64,000 nucleotides of DNA from Lunularia cruciata (Eukaryota > Streptophyta > Marchantiopsida > Lunulariales > Lunulariaceae). Shown here piece after piece: positions 11,318 to 20,861 of this stretch. The first letter of the stretch is position 1, and the number at the start of each line of letters is the position of its first letter. Under the pieces are notes generated by a model. The model worked only from the letters and a program-made list of their open reading frames with translations. It did no database searches and was not told the origin of the DNA. Location: contig OX419756.1 in NCBI GenBank assembly GCA_948567375.1, forward strand, positions 23,414,552-23,478,551, read 5' to 3'. Position numbers and translations under genes: made by a program.

Positions 11318-12009
11318 TGTAACACCCATTTGTGCATGTGTGTGGTATTGTGATATTTAGCTTGGTATTACAAGTACTTAAGAGATATTATTTATATAGA
11401 GATAAAGGATGGTTCTATATTAGTCATGGTTAGCTAAAGTTAGTCATAGCTAAGATAGATGGGACCTTACTTTAGAGGAAGTAGAAAAGATGAGCACCAC
11501 TATTTTGGATTTTAGTGTGTTGACTTGGTATTATTCCTAGGTGTTTGGCTTTGGGGAAAGAGTTGAGAACTCTTGGGCCCGCAAGCCTTTTTGTTTTGGA
11601 TTCTTCTTTAGTCCAAGGATAGCCCATGTGAAGGAATCCTTGCTTTAGTGGTTGGGTCAAGATACCTAAACATGCTTAGGGGAATATGCCCATGTGAATG
11701 GATATTCCTTTCTACTTTTTGACTTTACTTGACTTTTAGTCTAGTAACTTGAGTTACTACGGTAATTAGTAACTTTGGTACGTAACTATTTCACAAGTAT
11801 ATAAACAAGGAGTGAGGAGGTACTCATCATCCTTTCATTTGCAACTATCTCTCTCTCATTGAGTTCTCTAGTGAGCAAGGTCTTGAGTCTTGGAGTGTTA
11901 GCCTTGGAGGAGTATGATGGAGTTGGGGTTCCTTGCCTTCTTAGTCCATGGTGCGCTACCATAATAGCCATCAGAGGTTCATCCTGAGTGAGAGACAGGC
12001 CGGCTCACA
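11318..12009 (+). repeat. A1 5' LTR (692 bp)
   Basis: Starts tgtaacaccc, ends cggctcaca. Identical by eye to 18458-19149. Carries a TATA box at 11798-11805. The same LTR recurs at 24281, 27244, 34384 and, inverted, at 46694. Confidence 0.96.
11798..11805 (+). promoter_or_regulatory. TATA box of family-A LTR
   Basis: TATATAAA near the middle-3' part of the LTR, repeated at 18938-18945. It implies a U3 of about 510 bp and a transcript start near 11830. Confidence 0.65.
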
Positions 12010-12013
12010 TTTT

Positions 12014-12030
12014 TGGTTCCGTTGCCGGGA
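12014..12030 (+). other. Primer-binding site of A1
   Basis: Starts TGG, four bases after the LTR end, and contains 'gttgccggga', resembling the complement of tRNA-Asp with two or three differences near the acceptor end. Confidence 0.65.
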
Positions 12031-12050
12031 CCTCTCTAGAAGGCAAGATA

Positions 12051-12221
12051 ATGTTCCGCGTCCAATTCTACATTAGGCAGAAGGAGGCTATGAGAGCTCA
12101 CTTGGAGAGAACATTAGGAGAGGAGAGGGCTGAACTTATCTTAGAGAACCAAGATCCATTTGTATACCCTGTAGTTCATTATGATGTCTTTGAGGTGATT
12201 TTGTACATCTTGTACACATGA
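12051..12221 (+). CDS. A1 leader ORF-a, 56 aa, unknown
   Basis: A short ORF starting 21 bases after the PBS and kept in A2 (27977-28147) with only a few substitutions. Its C-terminal half ('PFVYPVVHYD' ... 'ILYILYT') resembles the C-terminal half of ORF-c (13346-13510), suggesting an internal duplication or a split ancestral protein. No known domain is seen. From 12222 to 12845 I see no gene. Confidence 0.45.
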   Translation: MFRVQFYIRQKEAMRAHLERTLGEERAELILENQDPFVYPVVHYDVFEVILYILYT

Positions 12222-12869
12222 GAGGAATTGGAGAGATTGTGTGAGGTGGATTGCAGATTTTGGGGATTAAGGTGATTTTGGGCAAAATCTCAAGTTTGAG
12301 ATCTGGACTTGAGATTTCTACACATGATAGCTTGGGTTATCTTTCAGTTAGCACACTTGAAATTATTGAGAGAGCTTCTATGCGCACTGGGCTAGAATTT
12401 TTGAAAGTTGATAGGGTAAAGTGCTCCCGCAACTGCATGCTCTCTGGAAAATTGTACAGAGTCTGCCATTTCTTCAATTTTTAGTGAATTGTCCTGAAAC
12501 TTTCCAAGAAAATTCAGTGCATTGTATCCTACCTGGTGCCACAAAAATTAGAGAGAGATCATTTTTGCGCAGTGCGTTATGAGTTTTTGAAGTGAGGGGG
12601 GTGGTTTTCAGACCAAATCTGAAATATGGGTGCTGAATAGAAAGGTGTCTAGGCCAAATGGCTCGATGAAAAGATCTAAAATTTTGCAGGGAGGGACGCC
12701 CTAGAGTTGTGATCAAGTGTGGAAAATTTCAGAGGACTCTGACATATTAGTTGGGAGATTTGAGTGACATTGTGAGGAAGGGTCAATTCTGCAGAGTGGA
12801 GATCTCATGCATGAGAAGTTTGAGATCAACAAAAAGCATGTTTGAGTGTTTAGATTCATCTTGGGGAAC

Positions 12870-13343
12870 ATGGAGAGTCATCAAGAGTGGAAATTGAGAT
12901 TATGCAAGGTTCCCCAAGGGTTTGAGGTGATTGTAGGGGTGGATTTGAGGAAAAGAGAGTTTACAATAGAATTTGAAGAGAGTGTTGAGAGGATCCAAAA
13001 ACCTACACCACTTGGAGGAAAGAGTGAGTCTAAGTGCTTTCTATGTGGAGAGAAGGGACATAAGGCAAGTTCATGTCCATTGACCTTTGAGAGCAAGAGA
13101 TTGAGGGAAAGGAGAGGCTTACTTGACTTGGGTTTGCATGTTGGACCTTCTTCACCAAGATTGGGAGGGAGAAGATCTAAGACCAAGGAGTTGTGTGAGG
13201 TTTGTGGAGTTGAAGGACTTCCAAAAGGACATGAGTGTAGTGGAGTAAAAGCACTTTTGGAAACTTTGGTGAAGGATCTTGGAGAGAGTCTTAGTACAGC
13301 TACTGAAATACTACCACCTTCATCAGCTAGTTCTCAAGATTAG
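12870..13343 (+). CDS. A1 leader ORF-b, 157-aa zinc-knuckle protein
   Basis: An additional protein upstream of gag. The ATG at 12870 is chosen over 12846 because A2 shares only the former (28804-29277, also 157 aa, open). It contains a classic CCHC knuckle (CFLCGEKGHKASSC, about residues 56-69) and a second Cys/His cluster (CEVCG ... GHEC). A basic N-terminal half and a Ser-rich tail flank these. The gag-pol ORF has its own knuckle, so this is an extra nucleic-acid-binding protein rather than a displaced gag end. Conservation in two copies argues that it is translated, possibly from a spliced or separate RNA. Function unknown. Confidence 0.6.
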   Translation: MESHQEWKLRLCKVPQGFEVIVGVDLRKREFTIEFEESVERIQKPTPLGGKSESKCFLCGEKGHKASSCPLTFESKRLRERRGLLDLGLHVGPSSPRLGGRRSKTKELCEVCGVEGLPKGHECSGVKALLETLVKDLGESLSTATEILPPSSASSQD

Positions 13344-13345
13344 TG

Positions 13346-13510
13346 ATGGAGATAATCTTTCAACTTATGGATAAACTATCCATGAGAGTTAGATTAATAT
13401 GCACTCTAGGATTTGATGTTGCTATAGAAATCTTGGAGCAACCTGAACCTTTTGTGTTCCCTAGAGTGGATTATTCTCAGATGGTGTTAGTCATGTATAT
13501 ACTCTATTAG
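13346..13510 (+). CDS. A1 leader ORF-c, 54 aa, unknown
   Basis: Its ATG lies 2 bases after the ORF-b stop, and it ends 72 bases before gag-pol. Conserved in A2 (29280-29444). The stretch 'PFVFPRVDYSQ' ... 'YILY' parallels ORF-a. The intervening 13511-13582 is purine-rich with an A run. Confidence 0.45.
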   Translation: MEIIFQLMDKLSMRVRLICTLGFDVAIEILEQPEPFVFPRVDYSQMVLVMYILY

Positions 13511-13582
13511 TAATAGAGTGAGAGAAAAGAAAAGAGAAAAAAAAAAAAATTTGAGAGAAAAGAAAGATAGTGAGGGGTTAAG

Positions 13583-16500
13583 ATGGGGAAACTTCCGGTT
13601 TTCTTTGGCAAGGATGGAGAAGATGTGGAGGCCTTTGTGAGAGACTTCAAGAGAGCTTGCATAGGAAACAATGAGAGGAGGAAGAATGAGTGGGCCTCAT
13701 TATTACCAGATTTCTTTGAGGATGCAGCACTTACATGGTATGAGTCAGAATACCAAAAGAGAGAGAGGAGAGAGGGGGAAGAGGAGTCTTGGGAGACTTT
13801 GACTTCAGCACTCATTGAGAACTTTCTTCCTGATGAGAGTTATGAGAGATTGATGAGTGAGGTTACATTTCTCAAGCAAGGAGATGGAGAGAAAGTGAGA
13901 GTCTATGTGGAAAGAGTGGAAAAATTGGAGTCCAGATTTCGCATAGTGTTGAGGAAGGGTGGGGATGATGTGGAGACTACAATGATTGGCATAGGGGCCA
14001 TGCTCACCAAGAATTTTGTGGGAGGATTGAGACCACAAATTAGAAGCAAGGTGAGATATGAGAAACCTTCTTCCAAGGTTGAAGCTATCAAGATCGCAAT
14101 TCGTATGGAGGAGAGTTTGGAAGGGGATGAGAGTGATTTGGTGGTGAAGGAGGTTGTGCATCCTCCTCAAGGCTACAAGTATGGTGGAACTTCTGATACT
14201 TTGGTGACAAGGGTTGCACCACAAGTAGTAGTTGCTCCAATTCTTGCACCTCCACCAAAAGATCCACTCCAAACCATCACAGAACAACTTGCGGATCTCA
14301 AGATCAATGTGGTGCAACTATGGGAGAAGAGAGAGGTGGATCAGAATGTAGGGAGAGGACCTAGGAATTATGGAAACTATCCATATAGAGGAGGCCAACC
14401 AGCCAACAATTTCAATGATAGAAATTGTTTTGGTTGTGGAGGAAGAGGCCATATCCAAAGGAATTGCCCAAATTCCACTTACCATGGAGGAAGGGGTTAT
14501 GAGGGAGCCAATAGAGGGAAAGAGGGAGGTAGTGAAACCCAAGTGGCTCCTAATCCCAACAAAGGTAAGGGGATAGCATCCATAGATGTGGTTGAGAGCA
14601 AGTATGAGAAGGGAGAGTGCTCAAACTCCAAGGGTCTTAATTTGGAGCTTTTGGCACAAGAGAAGAAGAGAGCTCGTTTTTCAGAGGATGTTCACTCTTC
14701 TCAAGGATTTACTTCAAGCAAGGATACTCCTATGTCTACTAGGAGCACTCGCACCTCGACACCATCAACAACAAAGACTCCAAGGAAGAAGTTGGGGATG
14801 GAGGACTTCTTGATCTCAAAGCAACAATGGAACTACAATGTGTTGGAGGATGTTGGTAGTCACAAGGCTAACATCACAGTGGGCCAATTAATTGCTTTGA
14901 ACCCTACCTTGAGAAAGGAGCTTAGAGGTGGTTTGAGTTCTACAAGGAGCAAAAAGAAGAAGAAGGCAAAAGTTCCAGTATCAATGGGGGTGGTGGATGC
15001 CAAGCCAGCACCATGGGAGGCTTGTGAATATGCCTCCAAGATTGATGTGAGAGTGAATGGTCACAACATCAAGGATGCATTGGTTGATGGAGGATCAGCA
15101 GTGAATGCCATGTCAGAAAGGTTGATGAAGAAGTTGGGTATGATACCCTCAAGACCTTCAACATTTGTGGTGAGCATGGCAAACAAGCAACAAGTTCGAC
15201 CAGTAGGGGTGATGGATAAGGTGGTAGTTTCAGTTATGGGAGTTCAAAATCTCATGACTTTCCAAGTCTTGAAGGATTCAAGCTATGACTTACTTCTTGG
15301 GAGGCCATGGTTGAGAGCAGCACGCACAACTGATCGATGGCACAAAGGGTACTTGAGGATTGGGCCATCAAACCATAGAGTCACTGTTCCTGTGACTAAC
15401 ACCACCAACACTTCACATTCAGATACCCCATCTTCTAATTATTGGGAATCAGATTCTGAAGAAGGAGCTTCAGGTGTGGACACAAGCATGGAAGAGGAGA
15501 CTTCCACGGAGGAAGATGAATCTGAATCTGATTCAGATGTGTATCCCTTGTGTGCTATGGATTTTGCACCTAAGCCAGAGGTTTTGAAGGACCCAGATAA
15601 ATCACCATTGACACTTGAGGAGGTAGAGAGAAGGTTATCTACCCTCAAGTATGGCCCAAATGTTACCAAGGAGGAGAAGGTGAGATTTGAGGAGATTTTC
15701 CGCAAGTTCATCCATGTGTTTGCTTTTAGTTACAAGGATTTGAAGGAAGTCACCTTGGAGGAGCACAAGATAGAGGTGGAGTCACATGCAAGACCAATCC
15801 GCCAAAAGCAACGTCGCATTAGCCCACCAATATCTTTGGTTGTGAAGGAGGAGATTGATAAGCTCAAGGAGGCTGGATTTATCTTTGAGGTGGAGAATTC
15901 AGAATGGGTGTCTCCAATTGTCATTGTGAAGAAAAAGAATGGCAAGCTTCGGGTATGTGTGGATTACAAGAAGCTTAATGCTGTTACCAAGAAGGACTAC
16001 TACCCATTGCTATTCATTGATGAGATCTTGGAGGAGGTTGCAGGTCATGAGAGGTACAGTTTTGGAGATGGTTATAGTGGATATAACCAAATAAAGATTG
16101 CACCAGAGCATCAACAACTCACCACATTCACCACACCTTGGGGAACTTACGCTTTCAAGGTCATGCCTTTTGGGCTTTGCAATGCTCCAGCCACATTCCA
16201 ACGGTTCATGAACAAGGTATTTGAACCTTTCATTGGGAAATTTGTGAGAGATTTCATTGATGACTTTTGTGTCTATGGGAGCAAGGAGGAGCACTTTGAG
16301 CACCTAATCAAAGTCTTGCAACGCTTGGATGAGGCAAATGCATCACTCAACCCAGAGAAGTGCATTTTTGGATGTGAAGAAGGTCTACTTTTGGGGCACA
16401 TCATCTCCAAGGATGGAATAGCAGTTGATCCTGAGAAGGTGAGGAAAATCTCAGACCTTCCATTCCCTTCAAGCTTGACAAAGTTACGCCAATTCTTGGG

Positions 16501-18409
16501 AATGGTTGGGTACTATAGGAGGTTCATCTTCTCATTTTCCAACAAGGCTTATGCATTGACCATCTACATGAAGAAGGGTGTAGATTACATGGTGATTTTG
16601 GAAGACAAGGAGGCTCTCAAAGCTTTTGAGGAGCTCAAGCAATCCCTTGTTGTAGCTCCAATTCTTGCTAAACCTGATTGGAGTAAGCCTTTCATCCTCT
16701 ACACTGATGCTTCTAATGTAGCTATAGGATGCACTCTTAGTCAATTAGACCAAGATGGGCATGATCATCCAATAGCTTATGCTAGTAGGCAGATGGTTTC
16801 AGCAGAGAAGAACTACTCTGTCACAGAGAGAGAAGGGTTGGCAGTGATCTTTGGTCTCAAGAAGTTTAGACACTACTTGATTGGAGGGAAAGCCACAATT
16901 GTCACGGATCACAAGGCTTTGAAGTACATCTTCAACAAGCCTAATGTTGAAGGGAGACTAGCAAGGTGGATGATACTCTTGTCTGAGTATGACTACACAA
17001 TTGAGGATAGGCCAGGAAAGAAACATGCAAATGCTGATTTGTTATCTAGAGCCTATGATCATGATGGAGATGAGCCAGTAGATGATTCCTTCCCGGATGA
17101 GGAGCTCATGACAATCTCAGTCACTCAAGAGATTCCAATGGAGTACAAGGAGATTGTGGATTTTGTGACAAGAGGTAACTATCCAGAAGGGATGCATGCT
17201 AGGGAGAGGAAGGCCCTTGCAGCAAGATCTAGACCTTACACAATGGTGGAGGATATTCTTTTTCACCAAGGAGCAGATGGTCTACTTCGAAGAGCAGTGG
17301 GTAAGGAAGAGTCTATCCTACTCATAAAGGAGTTTCATGAAGGTTTAGTATGTGGAGGACACTTTGCAGGAAAGGTGACTGCTTTGAAGATTCTAGATGC
17401 AGGTTACCATTGGAGAGGGATTTTCAAGGATTGTCTTGATTATTGCAAAACTTGTCATGTTTGTCAAGCTTTTGCTAGAAAGTCTACATCCACTCCACCA
17501 CTTAGATCAATTCCATTGCTAGGACCTTTTGAGAAGTGGGGAATTGATTTTGTAGGACCTCTCAATAGAACCCCAAGGAACAATCGGTACATTGTGGTAG
17601 TTACTGATTACCTTACCAAGTGGGTTGAGGCTAGACCATTGAGGGACAAGAATGAAGATGAAGTGGGTAGATTTCTTTATGAACGCATTATCACTAGGTT
17701 TGGATGCCCTTTGGAGTTGGTTTCTGATAGAGGAGGAGAGTTTACAGGAAGCATTACTACAGCCATGCTACGACATTTCTCTATCACACATAGAGTAACT
17801 ACATCCTATAAGCCAAATTCCAATGGCTTGGCAGAGAGAACCAATCAGACCTTGTGCATGATGTTGGCCAAAGATGCAGAAATGGAGGGGGCTAAACATC
17901 ATTGGGACAAGAGGATTCATGCAGTTTTGTGGGAGTATAGGACAACCATGAAGACTTCCACTGGATATTCTCCATTCCAATTGGTGTATGGTATTGAGTC
18001 TACCTTACCTATTCACTTTGATCTTCCTACCTTCCAAAGCATTCATAGGAGATTGAAGAAAGCACAAGGAAGTGATGCAGGGAAGTCAAGGAAGGATCAA
18101 CTCATGGAGTTGGAAGAGGCAAGAGCAGTTGCTATGGTTCGAGTGGAGCAAGCCCAAAGGAAACAAAAGGAGAGCTATGACAAGAGGCAAGGCAAGAAGA
18201 AGGTGGAGCCTTTCAAAGAAGGTGATTGGGTAATGTTGTTTGATTCCATTCGATTCAAGAGAGTGCAAAAGAAGTTTTTGCCTAAGTACTTTGGACCTTT
18301 CATAGTAGAGAAGGTGTGGGGAAATTACACTTATGATCTCAAGGAGTTGGGAGGAAGACACTTTGATAGGATTAACCATGATAAGTTGAAGATGTACCAT
18401 AGAAGGTAG
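13583..18409 (+). CDS. gag-pol: A1 gag-pol polyprotein, 1608 aa, intact
   Basis: A single uninterrupted frame for the whole replication machinery. Gag occupies residues 1 to ~260, with a CCHC knuckle at ~282-295. The aspartic protease has its active site at D502 in 'LVDGGSAVNAMS' (DGG in place of the commoner DSG/DTG). Reverse transcriptase has the FIDD pair at D893/D894. RNase H acidic residues are near D1042, E1084 and D1109. Integrase has an HHCC domain (about 17330-17480), a DDE core ('VTDYLTKWVEA', 'LVSDRGGEF', 'GLAERTNQT') and a C-terminal GPF-type module ending 'HDKLKMYHRR'. No chromodomain is present. The start ATG follows an A-rich leader and is shared with A2 (29507). No lesion is seen, so activity is plausible; gag-pol fusion in one frame means the gag:pol ratio must be set some other way. 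Confidence 0.95.
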   Translation: MGKLPVFFGKDGEDVEAFVRDFKRACIGNNERRKNEWASLLPDFFEDAALTWYESEYQKRERREGEEESWETLTSALIENFLPDESYERLMSEVTFLKQGDGEKVRVYVERVEKLESRFRIVLRKGGDDVETTMIGIGAMLTKNFVGGLRPQIRSKVRYEKPSSKVEAIKIAIRMEESLEGDESDLVVKEVVHPPQGYKYGGTSDTLVTRVAPQVVVAPILAPPPKDPLQTITEQLADLKINVVQLWEKREVDQNVGRGPRNYGNYPYRGGQPANNFNDRNCFGCGGRGHIQRNCPNSTYHGGRGYEGANRGKEGGSETQVAPNPNKGKGIASIDVVESKYEKGECSNSKGLNLELLAQEKKRARFSEDVHSSQGFTSSKDTPMSTRSTRTSTPSTTKTPRKKLGMEDFLISKQQWNYNVLEDVGSHKANITVGQLIALNPTLRKELRGGLSSTRSKKKKKAKVPVSMGVVDAKPAPWEACEYASKIDVRVNGHNIKDALVDGGSAVNAMSERLMKKLGMIPSRPSTFVVSMANKQQVRPVGVMDKVVVSVMGVQNLMTFQVLKDSSYDLLLGRPWLRAARTTDRWHKGYLRIGPSNHRVTVPVTNTTNTSHSDTPSSNYWESDSEEGASGVDTSMEEETSTEEDESESDSDVYPLCAMDFAPKPEVLKDPDKSPLTLEEVERRLSTLKYGPNVTKEEKVRFEEIFRKFIHVFAFSYKDLKEVTLEEHKIEVESHARPIRQKQRRISPPISLVVKEEIDKLKEAGFIFEVENSEWVSPIVIVKKKNGKLRVCVDYKKLNAVTKKDYYPLLFIDEILEEVAGHERYSFGDGYSGYNQIKIAPEHQQLTTFTTPWGTYAFKVMPFGLCNAPATFQRFMNKVFEPFIGKFVRDFIDDFCVYGSKEEHFEHLIKVLQRLDEANASLNPEKCIFGCEEGLLLGHIISKDGIAVDPEKVRKISDLPFPSSLTKLRQFLGMVGYYRRFIFSFSNKAYALTIYMKKGVDYMVILEDKEALKAFEELKQSLVVAPILAKPDWSKPFILYTDASNVAIGCTLSQLDQDGHDHPIAYASRQMVSAEKNYSVTEREGLAVIFGLKKFRHYLIGGKATIVTDHKALKYIFNKPNVEGRLARWMILLSEYDYTIEDRPGKKHANADLLSRAYDHDGDEPVDDSFPDEELMTISVTQEIPMEYKEIVDFVTRGNYPEGMHARERKALAARSRPYTMVEDILFHQGADGLLRRAVGKEESILLIKEFHEGLVCGGHFAGKVTALKILDAGYHWRGIFKDCLDYCKTCHVCQAFARKSTSTPPLRSIPLLGPFEKWGIDFVGPLNRTPRNNRYIVVVTDYLTKWVEARPLRDKNEDEVGRFLYERIITRFGCPLELVSDRGGEFTGSITTAMLRHFSITHRVTTSYKPNSNGLAERTNQTLCMMLAKDAEMEGAKHHWDKRIHAVLWEYRTTMKTSTGYSPFQLVYGIESTLPIHFDLPTFQSIHRRLKKAQGSDAGKSRKDQLMELEEARAVAMVRVEQAQRKQKESYDKRQGKKKVEPFKEGDWVMLFDSIRFKRVQKKFLPKYFGPFIVEKVWGNYTYDLKELGGRHFDRINHDKLKMYHRR

Positions 18410-18444
18410 AGAGACCTTCACTTTGAGGACAAAGTGAAAACTTA

Positions 18445-18457
18445 GTCCGGGGGTAAA
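18445..18457 (+). other. Polypurine tract of A1
   Basis: gtccgggggtaaa directly abutting the 3' LTR; the same sequence is at 34371-34383 in A2. It would prime plus-strand synthesis. Confidence 0.6.
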
Positions 18458-19149
18458 TGTAACACCCATTTGTGCATGTGTGTGGTATTGTGATATTTAG
18501 CTTGGTATTACAAGTACTTAAGAGATATTATTTATATAGAGATAAAGGATGGTTCTATATTAGTCATGGTTAGCTAAAGTTAGTCATAGCTAAGATAGAT
18601 GGGACCTTACTTTAGAGGAAGTAGAAAAGATGAGCACCACTATTTTGGATTTTAGTGTGTTGACTTGGTATTATTCCTAGGTGTTTGGCTTTGGGGAAAG
18701 AGTTGAGAACTCTTGGGCCCGCAAGCCTTTTTGTTTTGGATTCTTCTTTAGTCCAAGGATAGCCCATGTGAAGGAATCCTTGCTTTAGTGGTTGGGTCAA
18801 GATACCTAAACATGCTTAGGGGAATATGCCCATGTGAATGGATATTCCTTTCTACTTTTTGACTTTACTTGACTTTTAGTCTAGTAACTTGAGTTACTAC
18901 GGTAATTAGTAACTTTGGTACGTAACTATTTCACAAGTATATAAACAAGGAGTGAGGAGGTACTCATCATCCTTTCATTTGCAACTATCTCTCTCTCATT
19001 GAGTTCTCTAGTGAGCAAGGTCTTGAGTCTTGGAGTGTTAGCCTTGGAGGAGTATGATGGAGTTGGGGTTCCTTGCCTTCTTAGTCCATGGTGCGCTACC
19101 ATAATAGCCATCAGAGGTTCATCCTGAGTGAGAGACAGGCCGGCTCACA
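18458..19149 (+). repeat. A1 3' LTR (692 bp)
   Basis: Identical by eye to 11318-12009; followed by the gact target duplication at 19150-19153. Confidence 0.96.
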
Positions 19150-19938
19150 GACTATGCTACCAAGATGGTCGAAGTTGAAGCAACTCGCAGAGATGATGCT
19201 GAAACTGTGGCGGAATTCTTCTTTTGAAACATCATCTCCCAATATGGGTGTCCTCTGGAATTGGTCAGTGACCAAGAGACACATTTTTTGAACTCTGTAA
19301 TGGAGGCATTAACCAAGTACTTTCAAATTAAACATTGGAAGACGACTCCTTATAACCCAGAAGCAAATGGCTTAACGGAAAAAGCAAATGGGTTACTTTG
19401 CAAAATTTTCAATAAGGTGACTGTCAATTATGCCTATGATTGGGATACAAAATTACCAGCCGCGTTGTGGGCATATCGAATGACAGAGAAGATTACAACC
19501 AAACAAACTCCATACTTCTTGACATATGGCTTGCATCCCATACTACCGGTTGAATTTGAAGTACCGACATATCGGATTCTTTGCAAAGAACGAATGTTGG
19601 AAGAGGAAAGTCAGGATCTTCGGATTCATCAATTGATGTGGTTAGAAGAGAAACGAGGCAATGCAATGCAAACCACGAAAGAAGTACAAGCACAAAGGAA
19701 AGTCAGGCATGATAAGAGAATCAAGCCTGTAGTTGTACGAGAAGGGGATTTGGTTTTGTTATATGACAATCACCAAATATTTTTTCCAGGCAAGTTGCAT
19801 TTGAGATGGATGGGTCCCTATCAAGTTCTTCATCTTTACGAAAATGGGTCCATGCAGCTTTTAGACTTGGAAGGTAATCCTTTTGCCACTTGAGTAAACG
19901 GGTGGAGAGTTCGGAAATATTGGACCATAGACTCGTAA
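19150..19938 (+). pseudogene. B integrase pseudogene, C-terminal part
   Basis: Resumes the DDE core cut by A1, in the same phase as 11023-11317. The second Asp is in 'LVSDQETHF' and the Glu in 'EANGLTEKANG'. A GPY/F-like module ('LHLRWMGPYQVL') lies near the end. TGA at 19225-19227 and at 19891-19893 are both single-base changes; the frame then runs to TAA at 19936. The C-terminus carries no chromodomain. Confidence 0.85.
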
Positions 19939-19984
19939 GTTTCTAAGACACCCAAGGTCTATGTTTGCAGGGACGCTCACATTT

Positions 19985-19997
19985 GAGGGAGGGGATA
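19985..19997 (+). other. Polypurine tract of B
   Basis: gagggaggggata immediately before the 3' LTR start at 19998. Confidence 0.7.
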
Positions 19998-20028
19998 TGT
20001 GGTGCCCACATTTTTTGTTTTTTTCAAA
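19998..20028 (+). repeat. B 3' LTR, first 31 bp
   Basis: Matches 2238-2268 of the 5' LTR and is cut by C2 at 20028/20029. The caaa at 20025-20028 is duplicated at 38444-38447, and the LTR resumes there. Confidence 0.93.
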
Positions 20029-20134
20029 TGTCGTGCATATATACATCGCTACACAACATACATCGCTGTCAACATCATACACTATAGAAGCACAACTCAC
20101 ACATAAGTCATACATAGACTCTAAAGTGCCACAA
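20029..20134 (-). repeat. C2 X repeat, distal copy (106 bp)
   Basis: Element 3' terminus, a direct copy of 20588-20693. The same module ends C1 (49701-49806). Absent from the 5' end of C2. Confidence 0.85.
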
Positions 20135-20585
20135 TAATCAGATTGCTTTACACTCTCAACTCAACTCAACTCAGATCAGTACTTGATCTGTCCCTCTATA
20201 AACTGCCAACAATTGGGCACTGATTACAGTCAAGCCACACCCACTCAAGCATAGATAATCCAAGTGACGCTTGCTGGCCTTTGTCCACCATAGCCAGGAA
20301 CTCGAAGGCTCAACATCAGAGAAGTGAGCTCTCTGGAGCTCACTTCAAAACTATACCCCCCCTAGACTTGAGCTAGCACTGAAACCCTAACGGTCCCACT
20401 GACGGCACACTCGACGGTGCGAATGGTGCAAAGTAACGGTGGGCCCTACCGTGAAGTCAGTACCCCAAACACCAAATCTGACTGTCTGAAAGTAGTCCTT
20501 GAGAAACTGCTAAAATAACTCTAACTACTATCACTGGAACTCCAGTGTCCAAGCAGCTAGATGCGGAACTACAAATGGTGTGACA
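20135..20585 (-). repeat. C2 3' terminal core repeat (451 bp)
   Basis: Direct repeat of the 5' terminal core at 37989-38443 and of 49253-49700 in C1. Contains a GTGAGCTC-loop-GAGCTCAC hairpin and a short gagtt array. Corresponds to the LTR in position, but the flanking X modules make its borders unusual. Confidence 0.85.
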
Positions 20586-20587
20586 GC

Positions 20588-20693
20588 TGTCGTGCGTATG
20601 TACATCGCTACACAACATACATTGCTGTCAACATTATACACTATAGAAGCACAACTCACACATAAGTCATGCATAGACTCTAAAGTGCCACAA
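20588..20693 (-). repeat. C2 X repeat, proximal copy (106 bp)
   Basis: Second copy of X on the internal side of the 3' core, separated from it by GC so that the junction reads GACAGCTGTC, i.e. element 3' end joined to element 5' end. The stretch 20694-20861 is non-coding. Confidence 0.82.
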
Positions 20694-20861
20694 TCACCCT
20701 CCTAGCTGGCGGTTAGGTCCCTTTAACTCCAGATAGCCATCTACTCTAAGTATATGGTATACCCTCTAATGGGCAAAGATCAGGAGGCTGGGTGCTATGG
20801 AGCCCCATCGTTAGTCGCTTGTCTGCAATCTATACCATATAAAGAATGAACTAGCTATAGG

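Larger units (their letters stand above)
11318..19149 (+). mobile_element. A1: young, apparently intact Ty3/gypsy element
   Basis: 7832 bp from TG at 11318 to CA at 19149, flanked by gact on both sides (11314-11317 and 19150-19153); joining the flanks restores the B integrase motif. Order: LTR, PBS, three small leader ORFs, a single gag-pol ORF, PPT, LTR. The two 692-bp LTRs (offset 7140) showed no mismatch on a by-eye line-by-line comparison, and the 1608-codon ORF is uninterrupted. This points to very recent insertion and possible activity. Confidence 0.95.

Noticed and set aside
12010-12030. Naming the exact primer tRNA for A and B
   Set aside because: Both sites resemble tRNA-Asp but with mismatches; a tRNA set from the host is needed.
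13507-14317. Minus-strand ORFs opposite A1 and A2 gag
   Set aside because: Shadows of the intact gag-pol frame.
20029-20693. X repeats as terminal inverted repeats or a foreign insertion
   Set aside because: They are direct, not inverted, and the target duplication lies outside X, so X belongs to the element.
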